Assembly (NCBI GenBank): GCA_905250115.1
Contig: CAJNOI010000262.1
Location: 33,929-97,928, forward strand
Length of the DNA stretch: 64,000 nucleotides
Source of the DNA: Adineta steineri
Lineage: Eukaryota > Rotifera > Eurotatoria > Adinetida > Adinetidae
Direction of reading: 5' to 3'
Below the pieces are notes generated by a model, which did no database searches, had not been told where the DNA came from, and saw only the letters and a program-made list of their open reading frames with translations. Numbering within the stretch: position 1 is the first letter of the stretch; each line of letters starts with the position of its first letter. This document shows, in pieces, positions 34,501-45,568 of this stretch. The position numbers and the translations under genes were made by a program.

Positions 34501-36140
34501 TTGCCAGCGTTCCTCTTACGAAGATATCTTCTTGTTAAATATATTTGTTGTTATCTGTTCTTATGCTGGTAAAAGTTAATGGTAACCTTGCTTGTCTTGT
34601 TTCTTGTTTCCTGTTTCCTTTCGGTTGTGAAAGCAAATAACAAAATATTCAACATCTAACGAACAAGAAAAAGAAAGCAGTGATGCATAGACGGTAAATA
34701 TTTATCGGAACCTTTTTCTTACCAACGTTCTATACTGACAACCTCTTCGAGACTTTCTCCTTTTCACAAATTTAATAAGTTAGAGATGTTATCTTCAAAT
34801 TATTGTAAAAATTAATAATATTTATTCAGACAAAAATTTTGAGTATGTGTAATAGAGTAGAAATTATTTATTGTATTTTAGTTTTATTGCAAATATAGAC
34901 GGTTCTTTCTCAGACAAGACATAAGCAACTTATCTCAATTGTCTTTATGCCAATTATACGGTAATAGAAGTTCTGTATCTTTCTATGATGCAATGGATAT
35001 CAGTGATCTTTACATTCACTATAAATTTCTTTGTCAAATTTTCATTTATACATTTCTTTTTGTTTTATTTGACTTGTTCGAAAGTCACACATATTTACAA
35101 TGTTAATTATGTCGATTCTCTCAATATTAGTCTATAGTTTCTTTTGGTTATAATAATAGAATGAAATCTCTTGTTATTCTTTTCATTTATGGATATCAGT
35201 TGGTGTACAACATGAGTTTTAGTTCTATTTCGAATCTTATATAGTTGTTTTCATTACATATTTAATGTTATTTGACTTCGATTTTCTTGTTATTTATTTT
35301 CTTATTTGTTGTTATATGTTTCTCACCGTATCGACACACTTATTTTGTCAATTTTTATATTACTAAAACTTTTCACTATCATCAATAGTTTGATGATGTA
35401 AATATAGAATTTATTTTATAATTGATAATTGATAAATTATTCTTTTTATCTAAATAGAAGATCGATGATAATACTGCAGAAATCGTTAGATTAGTATATC
35501 AGTATCCATATTTGACCACATACTATGATTTATTGCTATTTGACTCGTATTAGTTGCATTGAAAATACTATAGAAGAGGATATTTGTCGTTGTAAATCTA
35601 ATAATTGATCTTGTTCATAAATTGTGAAAGAAGCTACGAAATATTGTTTTCAAACACTTCATACCATTTCCCTTCATTCACAATTACAGATGAAAATTCA
35701 TAATTCATTGAAATCTATCGTATGAGTAAAGAATCTAATTAAACAATAACTTGATAGTTAGCAGTCAAGTATGACTTAGTATTATAACTTTCAGTATAAA
35801 TAGATAAGAGTTTCTTGAAATGACTTAATGTACTATGAATCCACATCCACGCGTTAAAATAACTTTGATTAGTTCACTTGCTGTATGTAAAAATATTTCG
35901 AAACACTACAAGAAAAACATGTTCTAAATTAGTTTGTAAATATATAGAATTCAATGTGGAAAACAAGTGATGATAGAATAGTTAATTAAAAATTTCCATG
36001 CTTTCAATTAGTTTTATTTTGTTATGCATTATGTATATGAGACGAAAACAACGAACACTAAAATTATTTCTTTATTTTTATTTATTTCACTATCGATAAA
36101 GTTCAACGTAGCGACGACTACTGAAATATTTATTTTAAGT
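34501..36140. other. Region between BTB-TLDc genes B and C, containing flank copy C
   Basis: 34,501-34,700 is the 5' side of gene B and resembles the DNA upstream of gene A. From about 35,020 to 35,800 lies a third copy of the flank that in units A and B follows the stop codon; here it precedes the start of gene C instead. The remaining 300 bases before gene C are AT-rich. Confidence 0.7.
35020..35800. repeat. Duplicated BTB-TLDc flank, copy C
   Basis: Matches copy A from CAAATTTTCATTTATACATT through ATTTCTTTTTGTTTTATTTG, TCGAATCTTATATAGTTG and TTCTCACCGTATCG to ATCAATAGTTTGATGAT. It then matches copy B through AATCTAATAATTGATCTTG and AACTTGATAGTTAGC. It has the same orientation as copies A and B, yet the gene to its right (C) is on the opposite strand from genes A and B. 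Confidence 0.8.
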
Positions 36141-37217
36141 ATGAATTCAGCTTTGGCTAATCTTCACGATAATGTAAAACAACTTAGACTTGGCTTTAAC
36201 AAACTTCGTCAAGATGTCCTTTTAAAACTGAATGAATATAATGATAGTATTCAAGCAACGGAGAGATTATGTTGTGAAGTCATAAAAATGCATACTGAAC
36301 TGAGAAAACCAATGGCAGCATTACGTAAAGGTGTGGTTATACTCAATGTTGGAGGTGAAAAATATACTACAAGTATTGAAACATTAACACAAGAGAAGAA
36401 TACATTCTTTACATTACTATTCTCAAGACGATGGGAACTTGAACAAGATCCTGAAGATAAAAGTATTTTTATTGATCGAAATGGTAAAATGTTTAGTTAT
36501 ATTCTTGATTATTTACGATCAAATGTAATACCAACAAATATGATAAAAGATGAAACATTTCTACAAAGTCTTCTTATCGAAGCTCATTATTTTCGTTTAC
36601 ACAAACTTATTCATGCAATAACAGAATCTTTACGAATACGTCACAAAGTAGAAAAAGAAGATGAAGAACGATTGGCAACTGAGAAAAGTATTATAAATGG
36701 AGCATTACTTCAGCCAGAACATAAAGCAAAACTTAATGAATTTTGTGGCAAAGCTAATCAAAAATGGGAACTAATATACAAAGCAACACGTGATGGATTT
36801 AGTGCTAGTGCATTTCATACACATTGTAATAATAAAGGACCAACAATGACAATTATTCGATCAAATAATAACTGTATATTTGGAGGTTATACAGTCGTTC
36901 CATGGACTTCAAATTCTCAGTGTAAAGCAGATAGGACAGCATTTTTATTCACACTAATAAATCCTCATAATATTCCACCTACGAAATATATTATCCGGTC
37001 TGATCGTGCTGCATATGCTGTTTATCATAATAATAGCTATGGAGCTATATTTGGTGGTGGTTATGATATTCATGTGTCTGATAATAGTAACAAAAATAAT
37101 TCTAGTTCGACTGATTTTCCTCATTCATATATTGATACAACAGGCAAAGGTAATAATACATTCACAGGAGCTAAGAATTTTACGACATTTGAGGTTGAAG
37201 TTTATAAAGTTGGTTAA
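36141..37217 (+). CDS. BTB (KCTD-type)-TLDc protein C, intronless, 358 aa
   Basis: Third member of the local family, on the opposite strand from A and B. BTB domain: GVVILNVGGEKYTTSIETLT, WELEQDPEDKSIFIDRNGK. TLDc domain: GKANQKWELIYKATRDGF, FGGGYDIHVSDNS, NTFTGAKNFTTFEVEVY. The chosen ATG (36141, MNSALANLHDNVKQL) aligns with the starts of A and B. The frame also has an ATG at 36024, which would add 39 residues including a hydrophobic run (IISLFLFISLSI); this is probably untranslated, but a signal-like extension cannot be excluded. About 18 residues present in A and B just before the BTB domain are missing. It is more diverged than A and B are from each other. Confidence 0.9.
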   Translation: MNSALANLHDNVKQLRLGFNKLRQDVLLKLNEYNDSIQATERLCCEVIKMHTELRKPMAALRKGVVILNVGGEKYTTSIETLTQEKNTFFTLLFSRRWELEQDPEDKSIFIDRNGKMFSYILDYLRSNVIPTNMIKDETFLQSLLIEAHYFRLHKLIHAITESLRIRHKVEKEDEERLATEKSIINGALLQPEHKAKLNEFCGKANQKWELIYKATRDGFSASAFHTHCNNKGPTMTIIRSNNNCIFGGYTVVPWTSNSQCKADRTAFLFTLINPHNIPPTKYIIRSDRAAYAVYHNNSYGAIFGGGYDIHVSDNSNKNNSSSTDFPHSYIDTTGKGNNTFTGAKNFTTFEVEVYKVG

Positions 37218-37525
37218 ATTATTCTTCAGATTATTTATTATTCGAAAATAGTCTCTTGTACTTTTTATGAATTTCTAATAAATATAAGTCGAATTTTTAT
37301 AAAATGTTTGTAGATTTATTTGATTATTTTTTTCACTGTATAGTTTTTTTTCACATACAATTTAAATATATTGTAAAAACAACATCAATGAAAATAAAAT
37401 AAAAAAAAGAGAAACATTTTAAAAGCGGATGAGGACCGTCATCACAATATTGAAGAATAAAATATAATAAATATATCACATGCATATTCGTTTTTTTTCT
37501 TTTCTATTGATACGAATGTTGTTTT
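37218..37525. other. Convergent spacer between BTB-TLDc gene C and Argonaute
   Basis: 308 bases of AT-rich 3' DNA between two stop codons on opposite strands. It contains AATAAA-like strings on the plus strand (near 37,278 and 37,396) and may carry overlapping 3'UTRs. Nothing else seen. Confidence 0.5.
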
Positions 37526-40500
37526 TCATACATACCACATCGTATCTTGAATAGTAGGATCAAGTTGAATAAGTCTTGTTTCAACTTCTTGTAATGTTAC
37601 TGCACCAACATTTTCAACTAAATCATTATCATCAAAATCACTAATATGAAAAAACAGAAATTAATCTTTTCTACATAACAAAAAAATATATATTTTCTTA
37701 CTCGGTAGTACTTCGATCATTATCAAAACTATCAGCATCTCTTGACTGATATGCAGCTAAATGTGCATAATGAACCGGGGCTGGTACTGATACTGCTTTG
37801 GTACATCGAACATCCGAATGACATAGATAATACGTTAAAGATTGTATTTCATCCGATGAAAAACCAATTTCATCATATAAAACATGATATAAAATCGGTC
37901 TCGATGTACCTAAATAAAACAAATATTTCTTGTTATTGTTTTTTTTCTTCATATTGAAATCTACCTTGTATAGCAGCATGACTATTTAAATAAAAATCAA
38001 AACCTTGTGGATGAACAATATCCGTATCAACAATAGTACCGGGTTGTACATTATTCATATTTCCTGTTTGAGGATCTCGAATAAAAAATCGTGTATTATG
38101 ACGTTTTTTAACAATAATAAATGTAATTTTTGGTAATGGATTATTCAAATAAAGTGCTAAAATGAAATAGATGAGAAAAAAATCTTCTTTTTTTATGTCG
38201 AAATCAAAATACCTTTACAAGCATTTTGTAATGCTCGTATTTCATTATCAAGTACTTTTTGAAAATGTCCATCATCAACACCATCACGATAGAAAACAAT
38301 TTTATTTGGAAAACAATGGTTACGTTGTGCAAATAATTTTAATAAATCAGTTGACATTTGATATAAATCTTTAATTATTTCTAAGGAAATTTTTCCTCGA
38401 GCAGGATACTGTTCACCAACTCTTGACGCATATTGAGTACCTTAAATTTATTTTCCTATATATAATTTAATCACAAGAAAAAAACATCGAACAAACTTGT
38501 TGAATCAACTGAACCAACTATAGCAGCTATAGATGGTTTTTCTCTTGAACATGTTATATGTGTAACATCAGCACCAAAAAACATAAAAACATCATCTTTC
38601 GTTGAAGATGATGTTAATGCTCGAGCTAATGATACCATACCATTAATACCACCGAGTTTTGCATTAAATTTTTGTACAAGATTTTGTAAATACTATAAAA
38701 TATGGATTATACACTCGTCTACTATCTCTCTCTCTTCAAATTTATCATACCATATCAAGTTTTTTACTTCGAATATTTTTTGCAATTGCAACAAAATCTG
38801 TACATCTAAAAAATTCGTAATTTTTTTAATTGAAAAAAAACAAATTAAATCTTACTGTGTAACAATACCAAGTTTTTGATTTCCAAAATATTTTATTAAT
38901 TTATATATATCTTCACCGACACCATTAAGAATAAAAACTACAACTTCACAATTTTGTTCTTTTAATTCTTGTAAACGATTATGTATTGTATCAGGATTAG
39001 CTGGATCACTATTCATAATTGGACTTGAATTAAAATAGATTCCATATTGGGAAATAATCTAAATAGAAGAACGAGAATGAGTTCATTTGTTTCCTTTCAA
39101 ATATTAATAATTTACAAGAGGAAATTGATCAATGAATTGTTTTGCTATTGATAATTGATTTTGATTCGGTTTTTGAGATGAAACCATAACACATGCCCAA
39201 CGATTAATCGTTTTTGTTGTTTGAAAACGATTTCTCAAATTCCATCTTATTAGAAAAATATATTAGTTTGAAGAAAAAAAAACAAAATTCCTACTTTCCA
39301 ATATTAATTCTTTCAACAATATCACTTTGTCCATCGCGTCCACTCTTATATTTTATTTCAGGTGGTGCAATACATCTTGCTGATACAGTTACCATTTGAT
39401 CATCGACAATACTCATTCCTATTTCATTAACATATTTATCTTCATTAAATTTTCGTGTTTTAACTATATCCATAATTGCTTGATAACGATGAGTTGGATT
39501 AACAACTGTTTTTTTAGTTACACGAGCACGTTGATCGGTAGTTAATGGTTTTATTGAACGTTGCCATGCTTGTATTGTACAACATTCCATTGGTAAATAA
39601 TGGAATTGTGTTTTATTCGGCGGTGTATATAATTCTATGAAATTTATTTCAAAATAAATAAAAAAAAACCCAAAAACTTCTTACCAACGGTAGGTAAATT
39701 TGGAAATTCTAATTGTATATTATATTTTTCAACAAAATAATCATAGACTGATTGTCGTTCTTGACTATCATCACTATTACCATCAACAACACGTGCAAAT
39801 GTATGTTGACGAGCGGATGCACCAAAACCACGTATACGATATTTTCGAATATTCTCACCATGATGAGTTTCAAGCCATATGGGCTTAAGAACTTTTCGTA
39901 ATAATAATTGTTGTTCACGGTCATTAATACCTACATAGAGTAAAGAATAAGAAAGAAAAGAAAAAATTAGTCAGTTTTTACCATCACGAACAATATCATG
40001 TTGAAGATATTCACAAAGAAAATGAACTAAATTGAATGGTTGATAAAAACAAGTGAATGTAGAATTAATATTTATTGTAGCACCGAGTTTCGTTAAAAAC
40101 ATTGCTTGATAAAATCCACCAGCTAAACCTCGACCATCACCTTTAAATTAAAGAATAATAGATTTCAATTAGTTTGTTCTTAACCGTTTCACGAATGAAT
40201 TTTATTATACCTAAGTCGTCTAATGTTTGTCGTCGATCATAGAATTGATTTTTGACGGAAACCATTGTTGCACGGGTTGTTTGTTTAAGAAGTGTTTCAA
40301 GGATTCGAATTGGATCTCTAGGACGAATAGCAATTTTATTCTCAATAAAATCCCAAAGAACCTAAGATAAAAATAAATATATATTTATTTTCTTTTTTGT
40401 TCAATTGAATCTCTAACCTGTATATCATATGATTTAACTAGATTAATAATTAATAAACGATATGTTTGTTCTCGATCACTTTTTTTATCTTTTATAGTTA

Positions 40501-41219
40501 TTTCATATTGATCTTTTAAACCCACAAGTAACTCAATTGAATAAAGACTTTTGCCTTCATCATACCAAACTAATGGAAAATTTTCACGTTCAATTATTTT
40601 TCTTAAAACAACAAAACGATCATCTTTTTTCGATGGACGCCATGTACCATCTCGATTAGCTGTTTGTAATTCAATATCATATTGATGACAATGTAATGTT
40701 TGAGGTATATTACATTTGAAATGATTTGTATTTACTTTTAATTTATAACCCGCTAATAAAATAAAAATAAAGGAATTTTTCTAAAATGAATTATTTATTT
40801 TATTTTCAATTACCACTTCCACCTTGATCTGGCCGTCTAGCAAATGTGACTATTGCTGAATCTGGTACAGCTGAACGAATAGTTTCTCGAAAAGGCCGTG
40901 TTGATTTAGCACGACCATTTGAAGAACGTGACGTAGATTTACGTTGCTCTCCATTTGATTTACGTCCTGAAGAGGTAGTAGTAGTGGTAGAGAGTGATGG
41001 AGGACGACTAGGAATATTATTATCTATATTTAGTTGATGGAATTTCTCAGGTATAATAGCCATCGATTGAGATCGATAGGGTTCTGGAGGGCCTGTAGCT
41101 GACCGACTAAACCTTTCTAAATAAATTATTAATTATTATTTAAATATTTACAATTGATCTATTTCAAATATTGTTTACTTACTACCACGACCTCGACCAC
41201 GTGATCCTGATGCTGACAT
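37526..41219 (-). CDS. Argonaute protein, AGO clade, RG-rich N-terminus (15 exons, about 965 aa)
   Basis: Exons in transcript order: 41219-41183, 41116-40814, 40752-40418, 40361-40211, 40140-39982, 39930-39685, 39634-39295, 39245-39116, 39058-38856, 38805-38751, 38692-38497, 38440-38213, 38156-37965, 37909-37702, 37641-37526. Phases agree except at the last junction (see findings). The N-terminus [13 protein letters not shown] and a Ser/Thr-rich stretch precede the ArgoN, PAZ and PIWI domains. PIWI keeps candidate catalytic residues: FFGADVTH (D), LEIIKDL (E), FYRDGVDDG (D) and [14 protein letters not shown] (H). So slicing activity is possible. The C-terminal [20 protein letters not shown] and the ending DTMWYV place it with AGO and not PIWI proteins. 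Argonautes load small RNAs and silence complementary RNA. Bdelloids are known to carry many Argonaute genes. Confidence 0.93.
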
Positions 41220-42979
41220 ATATTTTAGTTTAAAATTAATTAAATAGAATGTAAAAGAGAGTTGCTATTGGAAATATCCTACTATGTAAAAAAATAGTAC
41301 TATAACTGAAATACCCAGTGTGGGAAAAAACCCAAAACTCGGTGAGGATTTTTGATTTAAAATAATCTTCAATGTTTCTCAGGCAATAATGTTAACAACA
41401 TTTGGTAGCCAATGATAAAATTATGTAATGATGAGTATTAGAAGTAGCGACATCTTGTTTTATTGAAAGAACCGGACTTCCATACCTACGGATTTTGTAT
41501 TATAGGAGAATAATTCTTTATCTAATCAAGAGTATTTTGGTGCACATATAGTTTAGTATATAAAATCATAGAGATTTACGACAGAAGATTAGGAAGATCT
41601 GTATAAAAATAGATGAAGTATTGATGATTAATAAAACAATAACATGACGTCTTCTTTGAAGTTATATTCTATAGCTGTTATGTATAAAACCATATCATAT
41701 TATAGATATTCATCTTTATAATCTATATACTCCTTTGTTCACATGTATTTTCAAATAATAATAGAACTAGGTGTTTTTTTTTTATTTGAAATAGTTGTGT
41801 AAGAAAAAATGATGTTCGTTAAATGAGTTTGATAGTTTTAAATTTTTTATTCAATGTGAAGAAATGTAAATTATGATTGATAATATAAGGATGACAACGA
41901 TCATATCGGCGTTTCGATTAACTTCAGTGGTCATTAACAAGATACTCTATCTCCACAATAAAAAAATTAGATTTTCGTATTATTTTCGTATTTGTCTCAT
42001 CAATGATATAGTTTGATAGTGTATAAAAGGCAAATTTTAATGGTTTTCTTACGTCTAACTATAGTTTTATTCAACAATGATCAAAAAGGTAACGTCGCTA
42101 TAAGATGTATTACCTTTAATTATCAATTAGATTTATATATAGTTATGTTTCTACGTAGATTATAGTGAATTATAGGAATAATCAGCAAGTTTTCGAATAA
42201 ATCTTTTGAACATTTTATTATAAACTTCAGTTTTAAATTAATAAGATAAAGCCGTGATCTATATAATGATCTTCGCTTTAAATAGAAGACTATAATTTCT
42301 CGATACTTATACAGATGTCACTTGATTTTTTCATTTTCTTTTGAGACATATTTTGACTTATATTTAATACATCATATATCACTCAATACAAGACTTATTA
42401 CTATCAAGTTTTTGATTTTATTTTTATTTGAAAAAATATAAAAATGCCAACAGATAGTGATAGGGGTAGAAATTCTGTATTATAACCAATAAAAGTATTA
42501 TTGTTCTCTGTGTCAACACAAAAAAATATAAATTACGTCGAAAAAATATAACCACAGGTATATATATACATACATAGTAAGTTACAAGACTGTACCATTC
42601 GAATAATCGGAGTATACGCGTAAGAGGAACGAGTAAATATTAGATGTCGCTATTATTTTTGATTTTATAATATAGTTTACTAAGTTTATCTGATATTGAT
42701 ACTAATCTAATTATCATTAACTAAGAATATTCTTCGATAGAATTTTTCTCTGTATAATAATTTACTAATATCTTCGAACAATCTCGTAGAATATTTTCAC
42801 GTGTAAATGGCACGTGTTAGATATCGGTGAATACATGTGTTTATCGTTATATTTCATCTACGCAATTGTATCATTTCTTTATTCGATGTACGATGAAACA
42901 TATTAAGCTCATCGAGTAAAAATCGATTTTTTTTTCTTCTCTAGATTTCATATCATTTATTTAACGTATAATATATAAC
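41220..42979. other. Divergent intergenic region between Argonaute and LEA-like gene
   Basis: 1,760 AT-rich bases between two divergent starts, so it must hold both promoters. Nothing coding was seen. A string GATAGGGGTAGAAA near 42,460 resembles AATAGGGGTAGAAA near 4,393 in a Tudor-gene intron, but is short. A TATA-like TATATATATA lies near 42,560. Confidence 0.5.
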
Positions 42980-43883
42980 ATGGCTAGTAGTCTTACACGT
43001 ACATTCTTATATGGTTCAAGAAGTAAATAAAAAAAATTCTTTTTTTTTTAAATTAATATAAACAAACACATATTTATTTGATATTATAGTTGCACAAACA
43101 AGTTTTGTGCGTGCACTTGGTACTAAAGGTCCAGGCAGCAATAGCAGTAATACAACATCAGGTGGTTATGGTGGAAGTGGCCCAGAATCTCAATCATCAG
43201 ATAAAAACAGTTCATCATCTCAACCATTAGGTGGTCAAGGTCAACAAGGTGGTCATGGTCAACAAGGTGGTCATGGTCAACAAGGAGGTAGTTCTGGCAA
43301 TAAAAGTAGTCCAGCTTCTCAAACATCAGGTGGCTTTGGTCAACAAGGAGGTAGTTCTGGTAATAAAAGTAGTTCAGCTTCTCAAACATCAGGTGGCTTT
43401 GGTAATAGTGACCAATCAACAACTGATAAAATCAAAGAGAAAGCAGGTGATTATGCTGATAAAGCACGTGATGGTAAATTAATTTTTTTATAGAATTGTT
43501 CATATATATTCATTGTGTTCTACCTATAGCTGCTGGTAATATGGCTGATTCAGCTAAAGGTTAGATTATTCTCTATTAAAACTTTTTATATTTATTCAGT
43601 TCTATTATTTATAGATGCAGTTAATAAAGCAAAAGATTGGATTAAAGATAATGTTAGTATATAATATATATTTTTGTTCTATAGTATAACAATTCTATAT
43701 TTAATAGAAAGATAAAATAACATCCGATGATTCTATTAATAAAGCTCGTGATTCTGTAAAAAGTGGTGCCGATAAAGTAAAATCTGGTGCTGATCAAGCT
43801 GCTAACAAAGCTAAAAAATCTCATGTAAGTTCATCGTTTAAATTACTTATCTGATTTTTTCTATTAAATTTTTTTTATAGTAA
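42980..43883 (+). CDS. LEA-like protein with mitochondrial-type presequence and Gly/Gln repeats (6 exons, 204 aa)
   Basis: Exons: 42980-43022, 43090-43473, 43530-43559, 43615-43652, 43708-43824, 43881-43883. The N-terminus MASSLTRTFLYGSRIAQTSF then VRALGTK has spaced Arg, hydroxylated and hydrophobic residues and no acids, as in mitochondrial presequences. A low-complexity part follows with GQQGGH units and two near-identical GGSSGNKSS-type blocks (43,285-43,400). The C-terminal 80 residues are a group-3-LEA-like, Lys/Asp/Ala-rich helix (KIKEKAGDYADKARD, DAVNKAKDWIKDN, KSGADKVKSGADQAANKAKK). Such proteins protect membranes and enzymes in drying cells, and bdelloids survive desiccation. Mitochondrial location is a prediction. 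The last exon as modelled contributes only the stop codon; retaining the last intron would add about ten residues before a stop. Confidence 0.85.
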
Positions 43884-45568
43884 ACAAATGCAGCAATACA
43901 AATTCTATCGTCTATCTGTAGTTATTTGACTTTTTTTCTAAATATATAATCCAGCATTGGTTAGATACAACCGTTTATTATTATTCCAGTGTTTAATATT
44001 TTTTTGTATTTGTACTTTTTAAATACATCTAGCAAAATAACTTTTATTCTACTTTCTTTAATTAATCAATGTAAAACTTGTAGAAGTTTATGCAGTATAT
44101 CTAACTCAACGTCGAATTTAACATAAGTCATATTATATTGAATTAAGATCTTATCAAAGAATTTGATAAAAACAACTCGAATAGAAAACTGTCAAATAAA
44201 TTAAAAAAAAACGTACTCACCTTGATTATAAACTACAGCTACATTTGATATCAATAAGTCCTTCGCTAAAGCAAATACTAGAGGAAAAAAATCTTTTCGA
44301 ATAATATTTAAAGTTTTGTTATCTCTATCATTTCTTCTCTAAGATTTTGAAGTAAGAAGGTGTTTTTAATAAACAGATTATTGATTATATTTGCTATGGT
44401 GAATTTTTTGATTGATGAATAATAAACAATCGTTTCATTTCCTACTGTTTTGAAGTATTTAAATCCATACAGATATTTCTTTTAAACTATGACGAAGATG
44501 ATGAATTAGCTTATTATTGAACTCGATTATATGCAGATAATAAACTAGTAAGTTTATTCGAAATTTTTAGAATAATAAAAAATTCAAATCAAAGCATCAA
44601 TAATTATTTTCTGCGCAATAAAAAAGTAAAAGAAACACTTGTACTAGTATTGGCGTAGCACTTTTTTTTACAATTAATACAAATTCAGTGCAATTTCTTT
44701 TCAATGACAATTTAGATCCTATTATGGTAAATACATAACGGTTGACAATTGTCAAATGACATTTATCTGGTAAATGTAGACTTATAATTTATAATAAAAA
44801 TAGAATAATTTTGTTTTTTTTCTGAAACAGGGCTTTTTTTTTGATCATATAATTATCTTCCACTGAAATATATGCATTTGAAGAATTGTAAAAACAGTTA
44901 ATAATGTTTATTCTAGGTCAATATAAAAAAATAGAATAATTATTAAATAAACATATTGCTTCGAATAACGAGTTTATTGATTAATCGAAAACATCGATTG
45001 TTTATGTTTTACTAGCTTGCATATATATATTTGCCTGTCAAAAGAACTTAATTAAATGCACAGTATGCAGATCAATGTACTGAATATTTACATCTAATAA
45101 TCTCGATTTTCAGATAAATTATATGTAGTTTGAAGATTTTCTGTAGCAGAAAAATACAATATAATCATTATTAACTAAATATAATTAATACTGCTACAAT
45201 GCAGACGGTATATCATAAGGATAGGAAAAGATTAAGGTAGGCGTATGGAACATTTCGTATTAACATGACATTGAAAAACCGCGTTCATGTTTAAATATGT
45301 TTACTCAGTCATACAAACAATAACGTCATCACTCTTTCCTTTTTTTTGTAAATCTCTTTTGTTGTTAAGTATACTTCAGTTTTAATAACAATAATGTATG
45401 TTAGAAAATTATTAACGCTTGAAAGTAAATAGAAAAGAGATCAATTATTTGCCGTTAAGTATAACATAATTAAAAATTTGTACTGGCAAAGTTTATTTTA
45501 TTTTATTTTTATGACAATAAAGAAGAAGAAAAACAGACTAGTATTGTATATATATATTAGAATGAAAT
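43884..45568. other. Intergenic, AT-rich
   Basis: The 3' region of the LEA-like gene and, to its right, the 3' end of a minus-strand GPCR. No recognisable coding exon, RNA gene or repeat. Only short A/T tracts and a TATATATATAT run near 45,548 were noted. Confidence 0.5.
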
